Source of the DNA: Sphingobium amiense
Lineage (GTDB): Bacteria; Pseudomonadota; Alphaproteobacteria; Sphingomonadales; Sphingomonadaceae
Length of the DNA: 64,000 nucleotides
NCBI RefSeq assembly: GCF_003967075.1
Contig: NZ_AP018664.1
Location: 3,684,001 to 3,748,000 of the forward strand
Direction of reading: 5' to 3'
The notes beneath the pieces are model-generated. The model did not search any database, was not told where the DNA came from, and was given only the letters and a program-made list of their open reading frames with translations. Shown here piece after piece: positions 38,279 through 47,700 of this stretch. The stretch's first letter is position 1. Every line of letters starts with the position of its first letter. The translations under genes were made by a program, and so were the position numbers.

Positions 38279-39652
38279 TCAGAAGCTCTCTTCCGCATAG
38301 ACGCGGCCGACATCCCCCTGCCATTCGCCATGATAGCGTTCGAGCAGGCGTTCGGCGTTGGTTTTGCCCGATGCCACGACTTCGTCGAGGAAGCCGAGAT
38401 AGCCCGTCTCATTATCGCCCGAGCCGTTGAGGCGGGCGCGGGCGGCAAGCCCTGAACGGGCGATGTCGAGCACCTGTCCGGCAATGTCGCGCAGCTTTCG
38501 ACCGCCGCCAATGGGCGCGTCGAGGCCGAGCTTCGGCACGGAATCGCGCAAGACCTGCCGCTCTTCCATGCTCCAGTCCTTGACCACGTCCCAAGCCGCA
38601 TCGAGCGCGCCCTGGTCGTAGAGCAGCCCGACCCAGAGCGCCGGGAGCGCGCAGATGCGGTTCCACGGGCCGCCGTCCGCGCCGCGCATTTCGAGGAAAC
38701 TCTTCATCCGCACTTCGGGGAAGGCGGTGGAGAGGTGGTCCTCCCAGTCCTTTTCCGTGGGCTTCTCGCCCGGAAGGACGGAGAGTCTGCCGTCGAGGAA
38801 GTCGCGGAAGGAAAGGCCCGCCGCGTCGATATATCTGCCGTCGCGGTAGACGAAATACATCGGCACATCGAGCGCATAGTCGGCATAGCGTTCATAGCCG
38901 AAGCCGTCCTCGAACACGAAGGGCAGCATGCCCGTGCGGTGCGGGTCGGTGTCCGACCAGATGTGGCTGCGATAGGAAAGGAAGCCGTTGGGCTTGCCTT
39001 CGGTGAAGGGGGAATTGGCGAAAAGCGCGGTCGCCAGCGGCTGAAGCGCGAGGGAGACGCGGAACTTCTGCGCCATGTCGGCTTCGCTGCCATAGTCGAG
39101 ATTGGTCTGGATGGTGCAGGTCCGCAGCATCATGTCGAGGCCGAGCGACCCGACGCGCGGCATGTGGCGCAGCATGATGTCGTAGCGGCCCTTGGGCATG
39201 ATGGGGAGGTCGGCGCGCGTCTTGTCGGGCCACATGCCAAGGCCGAGGAAGCCAAGGCCCAGCATGTCGCCGACATATTTGACCTGTTCCAGATGGCGGC
39301 CGGTTTCGGCGCAGGTCTGGTGCAGATTGTCGAGCGGCGCGCCCGACAGTTCGAGCTGGCCTGCCGGTTCGAGGCTGATCGTGCCGTCGCTGCCAGACAG
39401 GGCGATGATATTCTCGCCCTCGAACACCGGATTCCAGCCATAGCGGGTGAGGCCGATCAGCAGCGTGTGGATGCCGCCCTTTTCCTCATAGGCGGGGGCG
39501 TGGTGATCCTTGCGGCTGTAGACGAATTTCTCATGCTCGGTGCCGATGCGCCAGCGGTCCCTGGGCTTTTCGCCTTTGGCGAAGGCGGCGATCAACTGGT
39601 CGCGGCTTTCGATGACGGGATCGTCCCCACCCGAGTCGGTTCTGGTGCTCAT
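38279..39652 (-). CDS. gshA: Glutamate-cysteine ligase
   Basis: A 457-residue ligase of the alphaproteobacterial/plant class. Seen are RWRIGTEHEKFVY near residue 35, GSDGTISLEPAGQLELSGAP near residue 90 and RTCTIQTNLDYGSEADMA near residue 180, the substrate and ATP-binding segments. It makes gamma-glutamylcysteine, the first step of glutathione synthesis. A cytosolic housekeeping gene. The glutathione-linked GFA protein of the island would depend on it. Start ATG 39652. Confidence 0.93.
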   Translation of the reverse strand: MSTRTDSGGDDPVIESRDQLIAAFAKGEKPRDRWRIGTEHEKFVYSRKDHHAPAYEEKGGIHTLLIGLTRYGWNPVFEGENIIALSGSDGTISLEPAGQLELSGAPLDNLHQTCAETGRHLEQVKYVGDMLGLGFLGLGMWPDKTRADLPIMPKGRYDIMLRHMPRVGSLGLDMMLRTCTIQTNLDYGSEADMAQKFRVSLALQPLATALFANSPFTEGKPNGFLSYRSHIWSDTDPHRTGMLPFVFEDGFGYERYADYALDVPMYFVYRDGRYIDAAGLSFRDFLDGRLSVLPGEKPTEKDWEDHLSTAFPEVRMKSFLEMRGADGGPWNRICALPALWVGLLYDQGALDAAWDVVKDWSMEERQVLRDSVPKLGLDAPIGGGRKLRDIAGQVLDIARSGLAARARLNGSGDNETGYLGFLDEVVASGKTNAERLLERYHGEWQGDVGRVYAEESF

Positions 39653-39750
39653 TCCCCGCCCTTAATCCTTCCCCTCGGCGCGTCAAACAGGATGCGCGGC
39701 GCACAGATAGGTTGCTCCGCTCCTCTGCGCAATAACATAGCGAAATGAAA

Positions 39751-40497
39751 CTAATTCCAGTCGCCGTTGATCGCCATCCATGCGGCGGTCGCGGCGATGG
39801 CGGCGGTTTCGGCGCGCAGGATGCGGGGGCCGAGCGAGACCGGCACCGCGCCGGATGTCGCGCGGATCGCGTCGCGCTCCGCCGGGTCGAAGCCGCCCTC
39901 CGGCCCCACGAGGAAAGCGGCGGGGCCGGGATGGGCGCGCAGCGTCGCTTCCAGCGGCGCGCCGCCCGTTTCGTCGGCGAAGAAGAGATGGCGGCCGGGC
40001 TGCCAGTCGCGCAGCAGCGTGTCGAGCTTCGTCATTTCGGCCAGTTCTGGCAGGGCAGTGCGGCCGCATTGTTCCGCCGCCTCGACCAGATGGGCATGGA
40101 GCCGGTCGAAATTGAGCCTGTCCACCACTGCGCGGCGAGTGAGTACCGGCTGGAGCCGCGCGACGCCCAGTTCGCACGCCTTTTCGGCGATCAGGTCGAT
40201 GCGGCCCTTCCTGATCGGGGCGCAGCAGAGCCAGAAGTCGGGGACATGTTCGGGCGGTTTCGTCTGCGCCACGCATTCGAGCACGAGATCGCGCTTGCGG
40301 ATGTCGCGCGCCCGCGCCGCCCATTCGCCCGAGCGTCCGTCGAACAGGAGGACGATGTCGTCGGGCTTCACGCGCATGACGCTGATGAGATAATGGGCCG
40401 GGTTGCCGTCCACGGGCACGACGACGCCGTCGCCAAGCAGCGTTTCGACATGCAGGCGCGGCGCGCTCTGTGGCGGCCAGGCGGGGGTGGCGGTCAT
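39751..40497 (-). CDS. rsmE: 16S rRNA m3U1498 methyltransferase
   Basis: A 248-residue SPOUT methyltransferase. An N-terminal PUA-like domain (residues about 15-75, HYLISVMRVKPDD) is followed by the knotted domain with RRAVVDRLNFDRLHAHLVEA, AFLVGPEGGFDPAERDAI (about residue 195) and LGPRILRAETAAIAA (about residue 222), the SAM-binding knot. It methylates U1498 of 16S rRNA. Divergent from ubiA with 97 bp between. Confidence 0.94.
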   Translation of the reverse strand: MTATPAWPPQSAPRLHVETLLGDGVVVPVDGNPAHYLISVMRVKPDDIVLLFDGRSGEWAARARDIRKRDLVLECVAQTKPPEHVPDFWLCCAPIRKGRIDLIAEKACELGVARLQPVLTRRAVVDRLNFDRLHAHLVEAAEQCGRTALPELAEMTKLDTLLRDWQPGRHLFFADETGGAPLEATLRAHPGPAAFLVGPEGGFDPAERDAIRATSGAVPVSLGPRILRAETAAIAATAAWMAINGDWN

Positions 40498-40560
40498 TTC
40501 CTTGTCTTTCGTCCGACGATGCTTGCCCGGAGGCGGGACAAGTCTTTAGAGAAACGGGGG

Positions 40561-40585
40561 GCTTCGACAAGCTCAGCCCGAACGG
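40561..40585. repeat. Sphingomonad intergenic repeat (REP-like)
   Basis: The segment containing GACAAGCTCAGCCCGAACGG lies in the rsmE-ubiA gap and ends 9 bp before the ubiA start. I recognise it as a repeat very common between genes in sphingomonad genomes. No second copy was noticed in this window. Its role is unknown. Confidence 0.5.
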
Positions 40586-40594
40586 AGTGCAGCG

Positions 40595-41500
40595 TTGAGC
40601 GGAACCATCGTCCCTGACAGCGAAGCGCGCGGCCTGCTGGCGCGGCTGCCGGAGACGCCGCGCATCCTGGCGCAGCTCGCGCGGTTCGACCGGCCGATCG
40701 GCTGGTGGCTGCTGTTCTGGCCGGGGGCGTGGGCTGTGGCCCTTTCGGGCGGCGGTTTCGCGCGCTGGCCGCTGATCGGCTGGCTGCTGCTGGGCAGCAT
40801 CGCGATGCGGGGCGCGGGATGCGTGTTCAACGACATCGTCGACCGCGACATCGACCGGAAGGTGGCGCGCACCGCCGTGCGTCCGCTGGCGAGCGGGGCG
40901 ATGGGGGTCGGGACAGCGTGGGTGTGGCTGGTGGCGCTGTGTCTGGTCGGGCTGGTCGTGCTGCTGCAACTGCGGCTGTATGCGCAGGTCGTGGCGCTGG
41001 GCAGTCTGGCGCTGGTGGCAGCCTACCCGTTCATGAAGCGGATCACGGGATGGCCGCAGGTCTGGCTCGGCCTCGTTTTCTCCTGGGCGGCGCTGGTGGG
41101 GTGGAGCGAAGTCGCGGGCGGGCTGAGCCTGCCGGGATTGCTGCTCTATGCCGGAACGATTTTCTGGGTTGTGGGCTATGACACCATCTACGCGCTTCAG
41201 GATCGGGAGGACGATGCGCTGATCGGGATCGGTTCGAGTGCGCTGTCGATGGGGCGGCATGTGCGCGGCGGCGTGGCCATGTGCTACGCGCTGGCGCTCA
41301 TGCTGTGGGCGGCGGCGGTGTGGCAGGTGCGGGGGCAGGCGCTGGCGCTTGTCGCGCTGCTGCCGATGGCGGCGCATCTGCTGTGGCAGGTCGCAACGCT
41401 GAAGGAGGATGGCGTCGATCCGCTGACCAAGTTCCGGTCCAACCGATTCGCCGGATTGCTGATGTTCCTCGCCTGCCTGACCGTGGGAAGCGCGGCATGA
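40595..41500 (+). CDS. ubiA: 4-hydroxybenzoate polyprenyltransferase
   Basis: A 301-residue membrane prenyltransferase. The first Asp-rich motif is NDIVDRDIDRKVARTAVRPL (about residue 80), and the second is DTIYALQDREDD (about residue 195), which bind the Mg-diphosphate of the polyprenyl donor. It joins 4-hydroxybenzoate to the polyprenyl tail in ubiquinone synthesis. The start is TTG 40595 with GGAG 9 bp upstream; no better ATG exists near the homologous start. The stop overlaps the next gene by 4 bp (ATGA). Confidence 0.93.
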   Translation: MSGTIVPDSEARGLLARLPETPRILAQLARFDRPIGWWLLFWPGAWAVALSGGGFARWPLIGWLLLGSIAMRGAGCVFNDIVDRDIDRKVARTAVRPLASGAMGVGTAWVWLVALCLVGLVVLLQLRLYAQVVALGSLALVAAYPFMKRITGWPQVWLGLVFSWAALVGWSEVAGGLSLPGLLLYAGTIFWVVGYDTIYALQDREDDALIGIGSSALSMGRHVRGGVAMCYALALMLWAAAVWQVRGQALALVALLPMAAHLLWQVATLKEDGVDPLTKFRSNRFAGLLMFLACLTVGSAA

Positions 41501-42951
41501 GCCTGACGCCCGGCGTCGACTGCTGGCGGATCGAGCGCGCGGGCAAGGCCAGCGTCATTATCGACGCGGACAATTATTTCCGCCACGCCCGCGCCGCGAT
41601 GATGAAGGCGAAGCGCCGGATCATGCTGATCGGATGGGATTTCGACGCGGCGATCGGCCTCATCCGCGAGGATGAGGCGGAGGATGGCGCGCCGGTGGTG
41701 ATCGGCGACTTCATCACCTGGCTGGTCGACCGCACGCCCGATCTGGAGATATTCCTGCTGCGCTGGGACGTGGGCGCGATGAAGTCGATGGTGCGGCCGA
41801 CGAACCTCTTCACCACGCTCAAATGGATGGCGCATCCGCGCGTCACGGTGAAGCTGGACAGCCATCATCCGCCCGCAGCGTCCCATCACCAGAAAATCGT
41901 CGTGATCGACGACTGCTTCGCCTTTTGCGGCGGGATCGACATGACCGGCGACCGGTGGGACACGCGCCATCATCGCGACGAAGATCCCGGCCGCCACCAT
42001 CCCGATGGGACGCCCTACGGCCCCTGGCATGACGCGACCACGGCGCTGGCGGGACCGGTCGCGGCGGCTCTGGGCGAACATGCGCGGATGCGGTGGCAGG
42101 GGGCGGGCGGCGATGTGCTGGAGCCGGTCGAGGGCGTCGCCGACTGCTGGCCCGAAAGCCTGCCGGTGATGTTCGAGCATGTCGACGTCGCCATTGCCCG
42201 CACCGCGCCGCCGATGGAGGATCAGGAGGAACTGACCGAGATCGAGCGGCTCTACCTCAACCAGATCGCGGCGGCGAAGCGGCACATTTACGCCGAAAGC
42301 CAGTATTTCGCGTCCCGCCGCATCGCCGAGGCGATCGCGAAGCGGCTGGACGAGCCGGACGGGCCGGAAATCGTCATCGTCAATCCGCTTGCCGCCGACG
42401 GCTGGCTGGAGCAGCAGGCGATGGACACCGCGCGCGCGCGCCTGTTCGAAGCGCTGAAGGCGCGCGATCCGCGGGGGCGGCTGCGCATCTATCACCCCTA
42501 TACGCAGCGCGGGACGGCGATCTATGTCCACGCGAAGATTCTGATCGTCGACGATCGGCTGATCCGGGTCGGCTCCTCCAACATGAACAACCGGTCGATG
42601 CGGCTCGACACCGAATGCGATGTCTGCATCGACACGGCACTGCCCGCCAATGACGGGCGGCAGGGGAAGATATTGCGCATTCGCAACGACCTGATCGCCG
42701 AGCATCTGGACCTGCCGGTCGAGCGGGTGGCGGCAGTGCTGGCGGAACGCGGCCTTGTCGCGGGGATCGAGGAGTTGCGGCAGAAGCCGGGCCGCACGCT
42801 GCGCCCCTACCAGACGCCGGACCTGAACGCCGTGCAGGAGTGGCTCGCCGACCATGAGGTGCTGGACCCCGAAGGGCCGGACGAGATGTTCGAGCCGGTG
42901 AGCGAGCGTGGACTGTTTCGCCGGATGAAGGGCTGGTTCGGGCGGACCTAA
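41497..42951 (+). CDS. Phospholipase D/cardiolipin synthase-like protein
   Basis: A 484-residue protein with two HKD motifs: HHQKIVVIDDCFAFCGGID near residue 130 and HAKILIVDDRLIRVGSSNMN near residue 346. Both are complete, so the enzyme is probably active. The family transfers or hydrolyses phosphatidyl groups. No obvious membrane helix at the N-terminus, unlike ClsA; closer to the soluble PLD type. ATG 41497 overlaps the ubiA stop. The 3' end overlaps the opposing aminotransferase gene by 4 bp. Confidence 0.87.
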   Translation: MSLTPGVDCWRIERAGKASVIIDADNYFRHARAAMMKAKRRIMLIGWDFDAAIGLIREDEAEDGAPVVIGDFITWLVDRTPDLEIFLLRWDVGAMKSMVRPTNLFTTLKWMAHPRVTVKLDSHHPPAASHHQKIVVIDDCFAFCGGIDMTGDRWDTRHHRDEDPGRHHPDGTPYGPWHDATTALAGPVAAALGEHARMRWQGAGGDVLEPVEGVADCWPESLPVMFEHVDVAIARTAPPMEDQEELTEIERLYLNQIAAAKRHIYAESQYFASRRIAEAIAKRLDEPDGPEIVIVNPLAADGWLEQQAMDTARARLFEALKARDPRGRLRIYHPYTQRGTAIYVHAKILIVDDRLIRVGSSNMNNRSMRLDTECDVCIDTALPANDGRQGKILRIRNDLIAEHLDLPVERVAAVLAERGLVAGIEELRQKPGRTLRPYQTPDLNAVQEWLADHEVLDPEGPDEMFEPVSERGLFRRMKGWFGRT

Positions 42952-44057
42952 AGCCGGGCGAGCGCGTCGGCGATCCGCTCCACCGCCACGGCAAATCCGT
43001 CCGCCTGCTGCGCGAAGCCAAGCCGCATGTGCGCGGGGTGTCCGAAGCAGTCGCCGGGCGCTAGGAGCACGCCTGCCGCCGCCAGCGTCTCGCAGAAGGG
43101 GCGGGCGTCGGCGGCCTGCGTCAGCCAGGGGAAGGCGGTGGTGCCGCCTTCGGGCCGGACCCAGGCGAGGCGATCCTGCGACCCGGCGATGAGCGTGTCG
43201 AGCAGCGCGATATTGGCGTGCGCCACCGCCTCCAGCCGTGCGAGGATCGCTGCGCCGTGGCGCAGTGCGTGGGCCGCCAGCCGCTCCAGCACGGGGGATG
43301 CGCTGATCGTGAAATAGCTGCGCGCGTCGACGATCCGCGCCCGGCGTTCTGCATCGGCGTCGATAAGCCAGCCGGTGCGCAGGCCCGGCAGCGAGAGCGC
43401 CTTCGACATATCGCTGGTAACGATGACGTTGGGTATGCCGGCGGCGGAGGCCTGCGGCTGGTTGAAATAGAGCGGGTGGTAGACCTCGTCCACCAGCAGC
43501 GGGATGTTGCGGTCCGCAAGCGTGGCGGCGAGCATTTCGATGTCCGCGCGCGGCATCACGGCGCCGGTCGGGTTGTGCGGCGTGTTGAGGATGACGAGCC
43601 GGGTGGCGGCGTTCACCTGCGCCAGAATGGCGTCGGCGCGCTGGGCGAAACCTTCGGCGCGGTCGAGCCGGTAGCGGCGGCCGGCAAGCCCCCAGCCCTG
43701 CGCCACGGCCTCATAGGCGGGATAGCCGGGATCGGGCAGCACGATGTTCGCGCCCGGTTCCGCCAGCAGGCAGAAGAGGATGGAGAGCGCCTCCGAAGCG
43801 CCGGTGGTGGCGACGACGCTGCCGGGATCGGCGCGGTGAAAAGCGGCGATGGCTTCGCGCAGCAGTGCGCTGCCCTGCGGCGGGGCGTAGCTGAGGACGG
43901 TGTCAGCAAGGTCGAGCGGATCGTCGCCGAGCGCCGCGACCTGCGCCAGCGTCCAGCGCGGCCCGGTGCTCGACGCAAGATTATAGGCGATGGGGGGCGT
44001 CGCGAAATCATGCGCCGAGAGCCAGTGGTCGAGAGCGAAGGGAGGAAGCTGCGTCAT
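42948..44057 (-). CDS. Class I/II PLP-dependent aminotransferase
   Basis: A 369-residue fold-type I enzyme. Seen are VVATTGASEALSILF near residue 85, NTPHNPTGAVMP (about residue 158), LVDEVYHPLYF (PLP-binding Asp and Tyr, about residue 190) and the Schiff-base Lys in TSDMSKALSLPGLRTGW (about residue 217). It transfers an amino group between an amino acid and a 2-oxo acid; specificity unresolved. Possibly followed in the same transcription direction by no gene, as it ends against the PLD gene. Confidence 0.87.
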   Translation of the reverse strand: MTQLPPFALDHWLSAHDFATPPIAYNLASSTGPRWTLAQVAALGDDPLDLADTVLSYAPPQGSALLREAIAAFHRADPGSVVATTGASEALSILFCLLAEPGANIVLPDPGYPAYEAVAQGWGLAGRRYRLDRAEGFAQRADAILAQVNAATRLVILNTPHNPTGAVMPRADIEMLAATLADRNIPLLVDEVYHPLYFNQPQASAAGIPNVIVTSDMSKALSLPGLRTGWLIDADAERRARIVDARSYFTISASPVLERLAAHALRHGAAILARLEAVAHANIALLDTLIAGSQDRLAWVRPEGGTTAFPWLTQAADARPFCETLAAAGVLLAPGDCFGHPAHMRLGFAQQADGFAVAVERIADALARL

Positions 44058-44123
44058 GGGCGCATCCTCCCCGGCGTGCAGGCAGGCGGCAAGGGCCAGT
44101 GCGGCGGGGCTGGCGTGGCGGCG

Positions 44124-44411
44124 CTAAAGCCCCAGCGCCTTGCGCAGTTCGGCGTTGATGCGGCTCTGCCAGCCCGGCCCGGTCGCGCGGAAGGCATCCA
44201 GAACCGCGCGATCGAGACGCAGCGTCACCTGCTGCTTGGGATCGGCGGAGGGGGGGCGGCCGGGGCGGGTGAGCGTGCCGGAGGCGGGGCGGATGACGTG
44301 GTCGCCGACCCGGACTTCCGCATGGCGAAAGAAGGACGCGTCCAGCTCGGGCGCATCATCCGGATCAATCCAGGGCTGCTTCGTAAAACTGTCTTTCGCG
44401 GTCATTGGCAT
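44124..44411 (-). CDS. brnA: BrnA-family antitoxin
   Basis: A 95-residue antitoxin with the C-terminal ribbon-helix-helix QQVTLRLDRAVLDAFRATG (about residues 62-80), used both to bind DNA and to cap the toxin. The start (ATG 44411, or 44405) lies within the end of brnT, overlapping by 41-47 bp, as is common for this pair. It is likely to repress its own promoter, aided by the palindrome at 44698-44711. Confidence 0.85.
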   Translation of the reverse strand: MPMTAKDSFTKQPWIDPDDAPELDASFFRHAEVRVGDHVIRPASGTLTRPGRPPSADPKQQVTLRLDRAVLDAFRATGPGWQSRINAELRKALGL

Positions 44412-44637
44412 ATCTCATCGAAATGATGCGGCGAGATCTGTGTCGGGGCGCCCACACCAATATCACCGCACGGTCATCCAGATAACCATAGGTGATGTAG
44501 CGGTCCTCACCATAGTCGATACGATCGTCGAGCGCCGTGAGAATGCGCCCGGCGAAAATTCGGGCTGCATCCGCAAAATCAAGCCCTCTTTCCGCCAGCG
44601 TCTTTTCCCGTTTGGCGGGATCGAAACTGATCTTCAT
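44365..44637 (-). CDS. brnT: BrnT-family ribonuclease toxin
   Basis: A 90-residue toxin. N-terminal ISFDPAKREKTLAERGLDF and central RYITYGYLDDRAVILVWAPR, then RRIISMRYANDRERQFYE, are the BrnT pattern (RelE-like RNase fold). It would cut RNA and stop growth unless bound by BrnA. AGGAGG lies 5 bp before the ATG at 44637. The pair sits between an aminotransferase gene and smc in otherwise conserved core DNA, so it is probably a local acquisition. Confidence 0.87.
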   Translation of the reverse strand: MKISFDPAKREKTLAERGLDFADAARIFAGRILTALDDRIDYGEDRYITYGYLDDRAVILVWAPRHRSRRIISMRYANDRERQFYEAALD

Positions 44638-44697
44638 CATAGCCTCCTGGCGCCATCGCGTCGGAGGCACGTGATGCGCCTCAGCCTTTCCTGCCAG

Positions 44698-44711
44698 TTA
44701 CATTAGTGTAA
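44698..44711. promoter_or_regulatory. Palindrome upstream of brnTA, likely autoregulatory operator
   Basis: TTACA-TTAG-TGTAA is a perfect 5-bp inverted repeat 60 bp before the brnT start. BrnTA modules are known to repress themselves through the BrnA ribbon-helix-helix, so this is the natural site. Confidence 0.45.
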
Positions 44712-44749
44712 GGGCGCTGCCCGCGCAACAATATTCGTAACTACAGAAA

Positions 44750-47700
44750 TTACTCCGCCGCCAGCAGGGCTTCGGCGCTCTGCAGGTTGACGGAGACGAG
44801 GCGGCTGACGCCCTGTTCGACCATGGTGACGCCGAACAGGCGGTGCATGCGCGCCATGCTGACGGCATTGTGGGTGACGATGAGGTAGCGGGTGCTGGTC
44901 TGCGCCACCATGGCGTCGAGCAGGTCGCAGAAGCGCTCGACATTGGCGTCGTCCAGCGGCGCGTCCACTTCGTCCAGCACACAGATCGGCGCTGGGTTGG
45001 TGAGGAACAGGCCGAAGATGAGCGCGACGGCGGTCAGCGCCTGCTCGCCGCCGGACAGGAGCGTCAGCGCGGCGAGTTTCTTGCCCGGCGGCTGGGCCAT
45101 GATTTCGAGGCCTGCTTCGAGCGGATCGTCGCTGTCGATGAGTTCGAGATGCGCCTGCCCGCCGTTGAAGAGCGTGGTGAAGAGGCGGCGGAAATGGCCG
45201 TCCACCGCTTCGAATGCCGCGAGCAGGCGCTGGCGGCCTTCGCGGTTCAGGCTGCCGATGGAGCCGCGAAGCTGGTGGACGGCGGTCGTGAGTTCGGCGC
45301 TTTCGGCGCGGCTGGTGGCCTGTGCGCTCTCCAGCTCCTCCAGTTCCTGCGCCGCGACGAGGTTGACCGGGCCGATCCTTTCGCGGTCGGCGGCGAAGCG
45401 GTCATGGTCGGCCTGTTCGGTCTGGGCGATGCGGATGTCGGCGCTCGCGAAGCCGAGCTTTTCGGGCAGGACAGGGGGCGGGCACTCGAAGCGTTCGCCC
45501 GAGAGGCGGTTGGTTTCGATGCGGCGTTCGTCGGCGGCTTCGGCGCGGGCGGTGGCGGTGGCGCGGGCCTCGCGCGCGGCGGCGAGGGTTTCGCCCGCCT
45601 GCGCGGCGAGCGCTTCGGCGGCGCGAAGGGCGGCTTCGGCCTCCTGCTCGGCGCGGCGGGCGGCGTCGGCGTCCTGCGTCAGGGTGGCGCCGCTGGATTC
45701 GAGGGCGGCAATGGTGCCCGTCAGCGCGTCCGGTTGATCGGCGAGCTTCGCCTGCTCGGCGGCGATTTCTTCGGCGCGGCCGACCATGGCGGCGATGCGT
45801 TTCGCCGCTTCGCCCGCGCGGGCGCGCCAGCCTCTGATTTCCGCGTCGGCGGCGGCCTGACGCTCGCGGTCGGCGGCCAGCGCGCGGTCGGCGAGCGCCT
45901 GTTCGGCCTGCAACTGGCTGACGGCGGCGCGGGCCTTCTCGCTGGCGTGGGAAAGGGCGGCGACGAGATCGCGGGTTTCCGCGCCATCGGGAATGGCAGC
46001 GCGGGCGGCCTGCGCCTTGTCCCGCTCAGCGCGGGCGGCCTCCTCGTCGCGGCGGGCGGTGGCGAGCCGCTCCTCGACGCCCTCGCGCCGCCCGGCGAGG
46101 CGTTCGAGCGCGGTGGTGGCCTCGTCCGCCGCGCGGATGGCGGCGCGCAGCGTCTGTTCGGCCTGTGCGAAGGCAGCGCGGGCCTGTGCCAGAGCCTGCG
46201 CCGCGGCCTGTTCGCGAGCGCGCGCGTCGGCCTGTGCTGCGGTGGCGGCGTCGACTTCGGCCTGCGCGGCGGGGCGGACGGCAGCGAGCGCTTCGAGGCG
46301 ATTGAGGCGGATGAGCCGCTCCGCCGCTGCCGCGCCGCCCTCCAGCGCGACATAGCCGTCCCATCGGCGCATCTGGCCATCGCGCGTCACGAGCCGCTGG
46401 CCGACGGTGAGTGGCTGGCCCGTGTCGGTTTCGGCCACCGCCACCTGCGCCAGACGGCGGGCGAGTTGCGCCGGGGCTTCGACATGCGCCGCGAGGGGTG
46501 CCGTGCCTTCGGGCAGGGCGGGGTCGCCGGGCAGCGGGGCGGCCCCCGACCAGCGCCTCTTGCCCTCGGCGGCGACGGGCGCTTCGAGATCGTCGCCCAG
46601 CGCGGCGGCGAGCGCGCGTTCATAGCCCGGCGCGGCCTTCAGACGGTCGAGCGCGCGTCCGGTGCCGCTGCCGCTCTCAGTCGCGCGGCGGAGCGCTGCG
46701 GCTTCGCTGTCGAGCGCGGCGAGCGCCGCCTGCGCCGACGCAAGCCTAGTCTGAGCAGTGGAGCGGTCTTCCGCAGCGGCGCGTTGCTGCGCCTCGGCGG
46801 TCGCGATCGCCGTTTCGGCCGTCGCGCGCTCCGCCTGTGCGGCGGCCTGTTGCGCGATCGCCGTTTCACGCTGCGCCTCCAGTGGCGCGGGGTCGGGGAG
46901 AGCGCCCGCTTCGGCGGCGAGGCGCGCCACTTCGCGTTCGGCACGGTCGAGCCGGGTGCGCGCGGCGGCTACGGCAGCCTCCGCGACACGCAGTTCGGCC
47001 TGTTCGGCGGCCTGTGTCGCCATGGCCTTCGCCAGAGCCACTTCGGCGTCGCGCGCGGCGGCTTCCGCTTGCGCCATATGGGTGGCGAAAGCAGGCCGGT
47101 GCTTTTCGGTGTCCGCGATACGGCTCTTGAGCGCCGCGGTCTCGGCGGTGAGGCGGGCGATGGCGTCGGCGGCGTCGTTGGCGAGCGTGCCTTCGCGCGC
47201 GCGGTCCTCCTCCAGCCTGCCAGCCTGCTGCGAGAGGTCGGCGAGGCGGCGGACCGCCGAATCGCGTTCGGTGCGAAGCGCGGCGAGGCGGTGGCCCGCT
47301 TCGCTGGCGGCGTCCCGTGCGGTCTGCGCGGCGGCGCGACGGTCGGCGAGGGTGGCCAGAGCGGCTTGTGCGGCGGCGGTGGCATCCGCTTGGCCCGCCT
47401 GCGCGGCGGTGACGGCGGCGTCGGCCTGACGGGCTTCGGCGCGGGCGGCTTCGGCGCTGGCATTGGCCTCGCGCCAGCGGGCGAAGAGAGTGCGCGCTTC
47501 GGCGATACGAATTTGTTCGGACAGCGCGATATAGCGCTCGGCCGCCCGTGCCTGCCGCCGCAGGCTGGCGGCGCGCGTATCCATGTCGATCAGGATTTCG
47601 TCGAGCCGGGCGAGATTGGCTTCGGCGGCGCGCAATTTCTGTTCGGCGTCCTTGCGCCGGACATGAAGGCCCGCAATTCCCGCCGCTTCCTCCAGCATGG

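Noticed and set aside
39683..41377. Long minus-strand frame (about 564 codons) spanning rsmE and opposite ubiA
   Set aside because: It runs through the true rsmE gene in another frame and antisense to ubiA, with composition typical of GC-rich shadow frames (Arg/His/Gln/Pro).
41284..42855. Minus-strand frame of about 523 codons opposite the phospholipase D-like gene
   Set aside because: Antisense to a gene with two intact HKD motifs; no motif or RBS of its own.
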